NCBI GenBank assembly: GCA_944382805.1
Contig: CALWNS010000196.1
Span: 1-5,179 of the forward strand
Direction of reading: 5' to 3'
Origin: an uncultured Gemmiger sp.
GTDB taxonomy: Bacteria > Bacillota > Clostridia > Oscillospirales > Ruminococcaceae
Length of the DNA: 5,179 bases
In this document: piece by piece, positions 1 through 5,179 of the stretch
Position numbering within the stretch: position 1 is the stretch's first letter
Layout of the letters: every line of letters starts with the position of its first letter
Position numbers and translations under genes: made by a program
The notes under the pieces: generated by a model
The model's input: only the letters and a program-made list of their open reading frames with translations
The model's database searches: none
Told to the model about the DNA's origin: nothing

Positions 1-60
1 GGCAAGCAGCCGCAGTAACATTCGACATTCTCTTATTGCATACCAGCCTCCTTATTCCAA

Positions 61-103
61 CGGACAGCGCCGGGCTTTGCGCAGCAAGGCCCGGCGCTGT
101 CCG
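61..103. repeat. Long GC-rich inverted repeat (20-bp stem, 3-nt loop)
   Basis: The left arm (61-80) and right arm (84-103) are reverse complements over 20 bases apart from one position that would be a G-U pair in RNA. The loop is only GCA. The arms begin CGGACAGCGCCGGGC and end GCCCGGCGCTGTCCG. Neither side carries a clear T-tract, so it is not a textbook rho-independent terminator. It could still end a transcript entering from the left or act as an insulating hairpin ahead of the promoter at 165-193. The structure is seen directly; the role is not settled. Confidence 0.8.
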
Positions 104-164
104 TCTGTGTGGCCCTGCCGGGACGCAAAAGGCCGAAACTGCACGCTTTTTATCGCGGTTTGCA

Positions 165-193
165 ATGACGGCGCGCCGCCAAAGGTGTATAAT
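165..193 (+). promoter_or_regulatory. Sigma-70/A-type promoter for the aldo/keto reductase gene
   Basis: A perfect TATAAT -10 box lies at 188-193. A -35-like ATGACG (four of six consensus bases) lies at 165-170, separated by exactly 17 bp. Transcription would start near 200, giving a leader of about 50 nt. That leader begins almost at once with a small hairpin, GGGC-GCAA-GCCC at 203-214, which has a GNRA-type loop. The AT-rich -10 region stands out against GC-rich surroundings. The alternative TTGCAA at 160-165 is 22 bp away, too far to be the preferred -35. Confidence 0.7.
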
Positions 194-234
194 ATATAAA
201 AAGGGCGCAAGCCCGTTTCCGTTCCCGTTTTTTC

Positions 235-243
235 AAAAGGAGG
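235..243 (+). promoter_or_regulatory. Ribosome binding site fixing the reductase start
   Basis: AAAAGGAGG is a near-complete complement to the 16S rRNA tail and sits 5 nt before the ATG at 249. It decides the start. The reading frame is open further upstream, but that extension crosses the inverted repeat, the promoter and this site, so it is not translated as part of the protein. Confidence 0.9.
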
Positions 244-248
244 ACACC

Positions 249-1235
249 ATGCACATTCCTTCCCCCGACCGCTACGCCGCCATGCAGTTCCCTTACTGCG
301 GGAACAGCGGCCTCCGCCTGCCCCAGCTCTCGCTGGGGCTGTGGCACAACTTTGGCGATACCGCCCGCTATGACACGATGCGCGCGATCGTGCTGACCGC
401 CTTTGACAACGGCATCGTCCACTTTGACCTGGCGAACAACTACGGCCCCGAACCCGGCGCGGCCGAACGCAACTTTGGCCGCATCCTGCGCGAGGAGCTG
501 GCCGCCCACCGGGACGAGATCCTCATCACGACCAAGGCCGGCTACGGTATGTGGGACGGCCCCTACGGCGACGGCGGCAGCCGCAAATACCTGGTCGCCA
601 GTCTGGAGGCAAGCCTGCGGCGGCTCGGCGTTGACTATGTCGATATCTTCTACCACCACCGCATGGACCCCAACACCCCGCTGGAGGAAACGATGGGCGC
701 GCTGGCCCAGATCGTGCGCAGCGGCAAGGCGCTGTACGCCGGCCTTTCGAACTACGACGGCCCCACGATGGAAAAGGCCGCCGCCCTCCTGAACGAGCTG
801 CGCTGCCCGTTCGTCATCAACCAGAACCGCTATTCCATCTTTGACCGCACGATCGAGAAAAACGGCCTGAAAGAGACGGCGGTGCGCCTTGGCAAGGGGA
901 TCATCGCTTTCAGCCCGCTGGCCCAGGGCCTTTTGACCGACCGCTACCTGCACGGCGTCCCGGCCGACAGCCGGATGCGCACCGACGGCCGGTTTTTGCA
1001 AGACAGCGCCCTGACCGGGGAGCGGCTGGCCCAGATCCGCGCGCTCAACGCCCTGGCCGCCGCCCGCGGCGAGAGCCTGGCCACGATGGCGCTGCGCTGG
1101 ATCCTGCGCGACGGCGCCGTGACCAGCGTGCTGGTCGGCGCCAGCCGGCCCGAGCAGCTGCTGGACGATTTGAAAGTGCTGTCCAGCCCCGCCCTGAGCG
1201 AAGAGGAACTCAAAATCATCGACGCGAACAGCTGA
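249..1235 (+). CDS. yghZ: Aldo/keto reductase, YghZ / L-glyceraldehyde-3-phosphate reductase type
   Basis: The protein has 328 residues, close to the usual length for the family. It is a cytoplasmic NADPH-dependent TIM-barrel reductase; characterised relatives such as E. coli YghZ reduce L-glyceraldehyde 3-phosphate and methylglyoxal. It opens with YCGNSGLRLPQLSLGLWHNF (residues 16-35), very like the E. coli protein from memory. The catalytic tetrad is visible: Asp60 and Tyr65 in HFDLANNYG, Lys96 in TTKAGY, and His137 in FYHHRMD. Cofactor-binding segments are FSPLAQGLLTDRY (221-233) and GASRPEQL (297-304). The GPYGDGGSRKYL stretch (104-115) is typical of this subgroup rather than of other aldo/keto reductases. 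The start at 249 follows a strong ribosome binding site. The gene has its own promoter and terminator, so it appears monocistronic. The family is certain; the true substrate in this organism is inferred. Confidence 0.95.
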   Translation: MHIPSPDRYAAMQFPYCGNSGLRLPQLSLGLWHNFGDTARYDTMRAIVLTAFDNGIVHFDLANNYGPEPGAAERNFGRILREELAAHRDEILITTKAGYGMWDGPYGDGGSRKYLVASLEASLRRLGVDYVDIFYHHRMDPNTPLEETMGALAQIVRSGKALYAGLSNYDGPTMEKAAALLNELRCPFVINQNRYSIFDRTIEKNGLKETAVRLGKGIIAFSPLAQGLLTDRYLHGVPADSRMRTDGRFLQDSALTGERLAQIRALNALAAARGESLATMALRWILRDGAVTSVLVGASRPEQLLDDLKVLSSPALSEEELKIIDANS

Positions 1236-1261
1236 AACACAACCGGCGGACCGCAGCCCCC

Positions 1262-1294
1262 AAAAAAAGGGCGCGCGGCCCGCCTTTTATTTTT
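1262..1294 (+). terminator. Rho-independent terminator after the reductase gene
   Basis: Seven A's (1262-1268) precede a GC-rich stem, GGCG at 1270-1273 paired with CGCC at 1281-1284, followed by TTTTATTTTT (1285-1294). A-T pairing extends the stem, with one bulged G at 1269. It starts 26 nt after the reductase stop codon. The flanking A-tract makes it potentially active on the - strand as well, although no - strand gene converges on it. An alternative longer pairing with downstream bases (1271-1281 with 1295-1306) competes with it. Confidence 0.75.
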
Positions 1295-1344
1295 GGGCCG
1301 CCGCGTGCAAAAAGCGGGCCAAGCCGCGCGGCGCACGATTTCTG

Positions 1345-1373
1345 TTGCCAGTTTTGCCAGAACGGTTTATAAT
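1345..1373 (+). promoter_or_regulatory. Sigma-70/A-type promoter of the nonulosonate operon
   Basis: TTGCCA at 1345-1350 (five of six -35 consensus bases) and a perfect TATAAT at 1368-1373 are separated by 17 bp, which is the optimal spacing. The expected start of transcription is near 1380. It lies downstream of the reductase terminator and about 95 bp ahead of the first operon gene, so it should drive all four genes that follow. Its -10 surroundings (GGTTTATAATAT) closely resemble those of the reductase promoter (GGTGTATAATAT). Confidence 0.8.
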
Positions 1374-1379
1374 ATGAAT

Positions 1380-1469
1380 ATGTATACCGCCCGGCGGCGG
1401 TATGCGTGGAAAAATAAGATCCGGCGCGGCCCCCCCGGCGGGGCGCGCCTTGGAACGGGGGATGTACCC
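1380..1469 (+). promoter_or_regulatory. Structured 5' leader of the operon with two strong hairpins
   Basis: The predicted leader of about 90 nt has two stem-loops. The first, 1382-1405, pairs GTATACCGCC with GGCGGTATGC (one G-U pair) around a CGGC loop and lies right at the predicted 5' end, a position known to stabilise mRNAs in other bacteria. The second pairs GGCGCG (1423-1428) with CGCGCC (1444-1449) and can be continued inward by C's at 1430-1433 with G's at 1440-1443. It ends 7 nt before the ribosome binding site. The pairings are read from sequence; any regulatory role is inferred. No known riboswitch class was recognised. Confidence 0.55.
1457..1462 (+). promoter_or_regulatory. Unusual ribosome binding site of the first operon gene
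   Basis: GGGGGA lies 7 nt before the ATG at 1470. It is a weaker match to the anti-Shine-Dalgarno than the AAAGGAG sites of the later genes and is all G at its core, so it could pair with the C7 run at 1430-1436. It supports 1470 as the start over in-frame upstream codons, which would begin inside the terminator and promoter. Confidence 0.65.
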
Positions 1470-2651
1470 ATGTCAAACTTTATCCCGCTTTCGGTGCCGA
1501 ACTTCGGCCCGCAGGAGGCCGCGCGCGCGGCGCAGGCCATCACCTCCGGCTGGGTGTCCACCAGCGGCGCGCGGGTGGGCGAATTTGAACAGGCGCTGGC
1601 CGCCTATGTCGGTATGCCGTGCGCCGTGGCCGCCAACGCCGGCTCTTCGGCGCTGCACCTGGCCGCGCTGGCCGCGGGCCTTGGCCCGGGGCAGGAGGTC
1701 CTTGTGCCCACGCTGACCTTTATCGCCGCGGTCAACCCGCTGACCCGCTATGTCGGCGCGCAGCCGGTGTTCATCGGCTGCGACGATTCGCTGTGCATCG
1801 ACCCCGACGCGGTGGAGGATTTCTGCGCGAACCGCTGCACGCTGAAAGCGGACGGCCTGTACAACCAAAAAACCGGCGCGCGGGTGTCGGCGCTGGGCGT
1901 GGTACACGTGTTCGGCAACATGGCCGATATGCCCCGCCTGCTGGATATTGCCCGCCGCTACCGCCTTGTTTTGATCGAGGACGCCACCGAGGCCCTGGGC
2001 ACCAAATACCTGACCGGCCCGCTGGCCGGCAAGTATGCCGGCACCATGGGCGACATCGGCTGCTACAGCTTTAACGGCAACAAGATCATCACCACCGGCG
2101 CGGGCGGGATGCTCGTTTCGAACCATGCGGACTGGGCCGCGCACGCCAAGCACCTTTCCACCCAGGCCAAGGCCGATGTGCTGCAGTTCCTGCACGACGA
2201 AGTCGGCTACAACTACCGCATGACCAACGTGCAGGCCAGCCTGGGCCTGGCCCAGCTGGAACGGCTGGAGGAGTTTATCCGGGTCAAGCTGGCCCGCTAC
2301 GAACAGTACCGCGCCGCGCTGGACGGCTACAAGGGCCTGCGCATCCTGCCTTTCCGCGACGAGGACGGCAGCGTGCGCAGCAACCACTGGTTCTACAGCC
2401 TGGACCTGCGGGGCACGGGGCTGCGGCGCGACGAGGTCATTGCCGCTTTGCAGGCGCAGGACATCCAGACCCGCCCGATCTGGGCGCTCATCCACGAACA
2501 GGCTGACTACCCGCAAAACGAAGCTTACGCCCTGGACAAAGCGCTGGCCTACCGGCAAAACATCGTCAACCTGCCCTGCTCGACCAATTTGACCGAGGCG
2601 GACTGCGCCCGCGTCATCGCCGCCGTGCAGGCGCTGGCCGACCGCGCATAA
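1470..2651 (+). CDS. legC: LegC-family PLP-dependent sugar aminotransferase (DegT/DnrJ/EryC1 superfamily)
   Basis: This 393-residue, full-length, soluble protein is a fold-type I pyridoxal-phosphate aminotransferase. LegC enzymes transfer an amino group, usually from glutamate, to C4 of a nucleotide-linked 4-keto-6-deoxy-N-acetylhexosamine, the step that gives legionaminic acid its second nitrogen. Visible signatures are SGWVSTSG (26-33), the phosphate-binding NAGSSALHLA (56-65), EDATEALG (170-177) with Asp171 expected to contact the cofactor ring nitrogen, and SFNGNKIITTGAGGM (200-214) with Lys205 as the internal aldimine lysine. EVGYNYRMTNVQASLGLAQL (244-263) and QTRPIW (333-338) are also present. 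The SFNGNK motif, the cysteine-containing segment at 118-135 and QTRPIW point to LegC rather than to PseC or perosamine-type relatives. It is the first gene after the promoter at 1345-1373, with the PtmE-like gene only 20 nt downstream. Superfamily certain; LegC assignment strong and backed by context; the exact nucleotide sugar is inferred. Confidence 0.9.
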   Translation: MSNFIPLSVPNFGPQEAARAAQAITSGWVSTSGARVGEFEQALAAYVGMPCAVAANAGSSALHLAALAAGLGPGQEVLVPTLTFIAAVNPLTRYVGAQPVFIGCDDSLCIDPDAVEDFCANRCTLKADGLYNQKTGARVSALGVVHVFGNMADMPRLLDIARRYRLVLIEDATEALGTKYLTGPLAGKYAGTMGDIGCYSFNGNKIITTGAGGMLVSNHADWAAHAKHLSTQAKADVLQFLHDEVGYNYRMTNVQASLGLAQLERLEEFIRVKLARYEQYRAALDGYKGLRILPFRDEDGSVRSNHWFYSLDLRGTGLRRDEVIAALQAQDIQTRPIWALIHEQADYPQNEAYALDKALAYRQNIVNLPCSTNLTEADCARVIAAVQALADRA

Positions 2652-2671
2652 CGCAAAAAGGGGAGAGCGCC

Positions 2672-3721
2672 ATGCTCAAGATCGAAGAACTTATCATCCC
2701 GCGCACGGCCACCGTGCTGGAAACGATGAAAAAGCTGGACGAGACCGGCCAGCGCATCCTGTTCCTTGCGCCGGACGGCGTGCTGCAGGCCGTTGTGACC
2801 GACGGCGACCTGCGCAAGTTTTTCCTGCGCGGCGGCACGCTGGAAGCCCCGGTCGAACAGGCGGCCAACTTCCGGCCCATCAGCCTGCCGGTGGCGGAGC
2901 GCGGGCGCGCCAAAGCCGAGCTGCAGCGCCACGGCATCGACGCGCTGCCCATTTTGGACACGCGCGGCGTGATCACCGATATCGTGTTTGCCGGCGGCGT
3001 GGATGTCGATAACCGCAAACGGGTGGATATCCCGGTCGTGATGATGGCGGGCGGGCTGGGCACGCGGCTGTACCCCTATACCAAGATCCTGCCCAAGCCG
3101 TTGATCCCGGTGGGGGAGCAGCCCATCGCGGAGCTGATCATCGACCGCTTCCGCAGTTTCGGCTGCCACCGCTTTACCATGATCGTCAACTACAAAAAGG
3201 GCATGATCAAGTCCTATTTCGGTGATCTGGAAAAGGACTATACGCTCGATTTTGTGGACGAAACGCAGTTCATGGGCACCGGCGGCGGGCTGTGCCTGCT
3301 CAAAGACAAGCTGGATTCGCCGTTTTTCTTTACCAACTGCGACACGCTGCTGGACCTGGATTTCGGTGACCTTTACCAAAAGCACAAGGCGCGCGGCAAC
3401 CTGATCACGATGGTCTGCGCCTTCAAGCATTACACCGTGCCCTACGGCGTGGTGGAGCTGGGCGAGGACGGCGGCATCGCCGCCATGCGCGAAAAGCCGG
3501 AACTGAACTTTTTGACCAACACCGGCGTGTATGTGGTGGAGCCGCGCGTGGTGCGCGAAATGCGCGACGGCGAATCCATCGGCTTCCCCGATGTGATCGA
3601 CCGCTACCGCGCAGCCGGCGAAAAAGTCGGCGTGTACCCCATCAACGAAAGCGCCTGGATGGATATGGGCCAGATGGAGGAACTGGAAAAAATGCGCCGC
3701 CGCCTGGAGGAGCATTCGTAA
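2672..3721 (+). CDS. ptmE: CBS-domain nucleotidyltransferase, PtmE-like (glucosamine/GlcNAc-1-phosphate guanylyltransferase)
   Basis: The protein has 349 residues in two parts. Residues 1 to about 110 look like a pair of CBS repeats: TATVLETMKKLDETGQRILF with VVTDGDLRKFF (41-51) in the first, and RHGIDALPILD with GVITDIVF (99-106) in the second. Residues 121-349 form a sugar-phosphate nucleotidyltransferase. The signature MMAGGLGTRLYPYTKILPKP (124-143) carries the GGxGTR loop and the catalytic-type lysine Lys142. NCDTLLDLD (222-230) holds the likely metal-binding Asp224, where the commoner form is NGD. TNTGVYVV (282-289) and WMDMG (329-333) complete the fold. This architecture matches Campylobacter PtmE, which makes the GDP-linked amino sugar that starts legionaminic acid synthesis. 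The ribosome binding site AAGGGGAG (2658-2665) is 6 nt before the ATG. The gene sits between legC and neuB with tight spacing. GTP use is inferred from the family; UTP, CTP or dTTP cannot be excluded by eye. Confidence 0.88.
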   Translation: MLKIEELIIPRTATVLETMKKLDETGQRILFLAPDGVLQAVVTDGDLRKFFLRGGTLEAPVEQAANFRPISLPVAERGRAKAELQRHGIDALPILDTRGVITDIVFAGGVDVDNRKRVDIPVVMMAGGLGTRLYPYTKILPKPLIPVGEQPIAELIIDRFRSFGCHRFTMIVNYKKGMIKSYFGDLEKDYTLDFVDETQFMGTGGGLCLLKDKLDSPFFFTNCDTLLDLDFGDLYQKHKARGNLITMVCAFKHYTVPYGVVELGEDGGIAAMREKPELNFLTNTGVYVVEPRVVREMRDGESIGFPDVIDRYRAAGEKVGVYPINESAWMDMGQMEELEKMRRRLEEHS

Positions 3722-3764
3722 AAACCGCCGTACACGACCCCCACAAACAAAAAGGAGCGCCCCC

Positions 3765-4760
3765 ATGCCTGTTACCATTATTGCCGAAGCCGGCGTCAAC
3801 CACAACGGCGACCTGGCCATGGCCAAGCAGATGGCCCGCGTGGCCAAGGAATGCGGCGCGGATATCGTCAAATACCAGACCGCCGTGCCGGAACTGGTCG
3901 TCAGCCGCTTTGCCGAAAAGGCCGAATACCAAAAACAGACCACCGACGCCGCCGAAAGCCAGCTGGAAATGATCCGCAAGCTGCACTTTTCGTTCGACGC
4001 GCACCGCGAACTGAAGGAATACTGCGATTCCATCGGCATCCAGTACCTGTCCGCGCCGTTCGATATCCCCAGCGTGCGCTTTTTGGGCACGCTGGGCCTG
4101 CCGCTCATCAAGATCCCCTCCGGCGAGATCACCAACCTGCCCTACCTGGAGGAGGTGGCCAAACTGCATACGCCGGTGCTGCTTTCGACCGGCATGAGCA
4201 ATTTGAACGAGATCACCGACGCCCTGGGCGTGCTGGACGATAACGGCTGCCCGCAGGCCACCGTGCTGCACTGCAACACCCAGTACCCCACCCCCTATGC
4301 GGACGCCAACCTGACCGCCATGGTGGAACTGTTCGACCAGTTCGGCCTGCCGGTCGGGCTTTCGGACCATACGCCGGGGTGGGAGAGCGACGTGGCCGCC
4401 GCCGTGCTGGGCGCGCAGGTCATCGAAAAGCACTTTACGCTGGACAAGACCCTGCCCGGCCCCGACCAGAAAGCCAGCCTGGACCCCGCCGAGTTCAAGG
4501 CCATGGTGGACGCCGTGCGCCATGTCGAAGCCGCGCTGGGCGACGGCCACAAGCGCCTGACCGCCAGCGAAGCCCCCAACAAGGCCGTGGCCCGCAAAAG
4601 CATCGTGGCCGCGCGCGCCATCCAAAAGGGCGAGGCGTTCACCGCCGAAAACCTGACCACCAAGCGCCCCGGCGACGGCATAAGCCCCATGCGCTGGTAC
4701 GAGGTGCTGGGCCAAACCGCCAAACGCGACTTTGCCGCGGACGAAAAGATCGAGCTGTGA
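3765..4760 (+). CDS. neuB: NeuB-family nonulosonic acid synthase (probable legionaminic acid synthase LegI)
   Basis: This 331-residue cytoplasmic enzyme condenses a mannosamine-type sugar with phosphoenolpyruvate to give a nine-carbon sialic-type acid. With the LegC and PtmE neighbours the probable substrate is 2,4-diacetamido-2,4,6-trideoxymannose, giving di-N-acetyllegionaminic acid. The TIM-barrel NeuB domain covers roughly residues 1-265: IIAEAGVNHNGD (5-16) with Glu8 at the position of the active-site glutamate of meningococcal NeuB, KIPSGEITN (116-124), LSTGMSNLNEI (140-150), and the metal-ligand histidines His202 in SDHTPG and His223 in EKHFTLDKTLPGPD. A C-terminal SAF (antifreeze-like) domain follows at about 274-331, with Arg301 in KRPGDGISPM, the arginine that reaches into the partner subunit's active site in the known dimer. 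The start follows AAAGGAG (3751-3757) by 7 nt. The family is certain. Sialic versus legionaminic specificity rests mainly on context; the pseudaminic synthase signature is absent. Confidence 0.95.
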   Translation: MPVTIIAEAGVNHNGDLAMAKQMARVAKECGADIVKYQTAVPELVVSRFAEKAEYQKQTTDAAESQLEMIRKLHFSFDAHRELKEYCDSIGIQYLSAPFDIPSVRFLGTLGLPLIKIPSGEITNLPYLEEVAKLHTPVLLSTGMSNLNEITDALGVLDDNGCPQATVLHCNTQYPTPYADANLTAMVELFDQFGLPVGLSDHTPGWESDVAAAVLGAQVIEKHFTLDKTLPGPDQKASLDPAEFKAMVDAVRHVEAALGDGHKRLTASEAPNKAVARKSIVAARAIQKGEAFTAENLTTKRPGDGISPMRWYEVLGQTAKRDFAADEKIEL

Positions 4761-4790
4761 ACGGCGGCGGGCTTGCCCGTTCCGCGCCGT
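4761..4790 (+). other. Intercistronic hairpin between the synthase and epimerase genes
   Basis: ACGGCG (4761-4766) pairs with CGCCGT (4785-4790), and inside it CGGG (4768-4771) pairs with CCCG (4776-4779). The structure starts right after the synthase stop codon and ends immediately before the AAAGGAG ribosome binding site (4791-4797). There is no T-tract, so it is not a terminator. It may only reflect GC-rich sequence, or it may stabilise or space the message. Confidence 0.4.
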
Positions 4791-4803
4791 AAAGGAGCCT
4801 TGT

Positions 4804-5179
4804 ATGCGCAACACCGCCATCACCGTCGTCACCTCCACGCGCGCCGAGTTCGGCCTGCTGCGCCCGGTGGTGGCCAAACTGTGCCAAAACGGCCCGCCCC
4901 CGGCGCTGGCGGCCACCGGCGCGCACCTGTGCGCGCGGCTGGGGGCCACGGTGTCGGAGATCGAAGCCGACCCCGCCGCCGCGCCCTGCCTGGCCGCGCG
5001 GCTGCCCATTTTTTCCGAAACGGACCCCGGCGAGCCGGTGGCGCGCACCATCGTCCGCACCATCGAGGTGTTCGACGCCTATTTTGCCGCCCACCGCCCG
5101 GACGCGCTGGTGCTGCTGGGCGACCGGTTCGAAATTTTTGCCGTGGCGGTGGCCGCGGCCGCGCGCCACATCCCCATCG
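4804..5179 (+). CDS. neuC: NeuC/LegG-type hydrolysing nucleotide-sugar 2-epimerase, 3' end beyond window
   Basis: Only the first 125 codons are present and the frame is open to the window edge; the family is usually about 370-390 residues. It starts MRNTAITVVTSTRAEFGLLR, where the TSTRAEFGLL segment (10-19) is the N-terminal nucleotide-sugar-binding motif of NeuC/LegG and WecB-like epimerases. ATGAHLCARLGATVSEI (37-53) corresponds to the family's TG-HLS-FG region, although the usual Ser after HL is Cys43 here. PDALVLLGDRFEIFAVAVAA (99-118) contains the conserved GDR-E signature with Asp107, Arg108 and Glu110. These enzymes invert C2 of a nucleotide-linked GlcNAc-type sugar and release the free mannosamine-type sugar that NeuB/LegI uses. 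In a legionaminic pathway the substrate would be the GDP- or UDP-linked 2,4-diacetamido-2,4,6-trideoxyglucose. AAAGGAG (4791-4797) is 6 nt before the ATG. It is the fourth gene of the operon, 43 nt after the synthase. Confidence 0.88.
   Translation, partial: MRNTAITVVTSTRAEFGLLRPVVAKLCQNGPPPALAATGAHLCARLGATVSEIEADPAAAPCLAARLPIFSETDPGEPVARTIVRTIEVFDAYFAAHRPDALVLLGDRFEIFAVAVAAAARHIPI

Noticed and set aside
1..18. C-terminal tail of an upstream + strand gene (GKQPQ then stop)
   Set aside because: Only five codons are visible, which is too few to support a gene.
36..248. N-terminal extension of the aldo/keto reductase from a TTG at 36
   Set aside because: The extension has no resemblance to the family, crosses the 61-103 inverted repeat and the promoter, and ignores the strong ribosome binding site just before 249.
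150..1001. Minus-strand frame opposite the reductase gene
   Set aside because: It is antisense to a fully conserved reductase, overlaps its promoter, and shows no independent motif.
1293..1469. Upstream extension of the aminotransferase from an alternative start at 1293
   Set aside because: It would begin inside the reductase terminator and run through the operon promoter. The family sequence starts with SNFIPLSVPNFG right after 1470.
1473..2558. Long - strand frame opposite the aminotransferase gene
   Set aside because: Same reasoning: a GC-rich shadow of a certain gene, with low-complexity composition and no recognisable domain.
2549..4135. Long - strand frame of 528 codons opposite the nucleotidyltransferase and synthase genes
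   Set aside because: It is the complement of two clearly conserved genes in GC-rich DNA. Its product is a His/Ala/Gly/Val-rich string with no family motifs and no ribosome binding site.
3765..4760. Assignment of the synthase as pseudaminic acid synthase (PseI)
   Set aside because: The EKHFTLDKTLPGPDQKAS region follows the NeuB/LegI pattern, and the neighbours are LegC and PtmE types rather than PseB, PseC, PseG or PseH.
3642..5063. Long - strand frame opposite the synthase and epimerase genes
   Set aside because: It overlaps two genes supported by catalytic motifs and has a repetitive Gly/Ala/His-rich composition typical of antisense frames.

Overview
This is a GC-rich, compactly organised bacterial window in which every supported gene reads on the + strand. 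It holds one stand-alone oxidoreductase gene followed by the first four genes of a sugar-biosynthesis operon. Strong AAAGGAG-type ribosome binding sites, -10 boxes set in GC-rich DNA and A-tract/T-tract terminators suggest a high-GC Firmicute, perhaps a gut Oscillospiraceae relative. That placement is inference from style, not from a marker gene.

Layout. Positions 1-248 hold no supportable gene. They contain a 20-bp-stem inverted repeat (61-103), a sigma-70/A-type promoter (165-193) and a strong ribosome binding site. Positions 249-1235 encode an aldo/keto reductase of the YghZ (L-glyceraldehyde-3-phosphate reductase) type. A rho-independent terminator follows (1262-1294), then a second, near-consensus promoter (1345-1373) and a structured leader of about 90 nt. 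The operon then runs legC-like aminotransferase (1470-2651), CBS-nucleotidyltransferase of the PtmE type (2672-3721), NeuB/LegI synthase (3765-4760) and NeuC/LegG hydrolysing 2-epimerase (4804 to the window end, incomplete). Gaps between these genes are only 20-43 nt and no terminator is visible inside the run.

The four operon genes fit one pathway, synthesis of a nonulosonic (sialic-acid-like) sugar, most likely legionaminic acid. PtmE-type enzymes charge glucosamine or N-acetylglucosamine 1-phosphate with a nucleotide (GDP in Campylobacter). A 4,6-dehydratase (LegB, not in this window) makes the 4-keto sugar, and LegC aminates it at C4. An acetyltransferase (LegH, not seen) follows. LegG/NeuC removes the nucleotide and epimerises C2, and LegI/NeuB condenses the product with phosphoenolpyruvate. 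A CMP transferase (LegF/NeuA) would then activate the acid. The missing steps would be expected just downstream. The reductase gene has its own promoter and terminator, so it is probably a neighbour rather than a member of the pathway.
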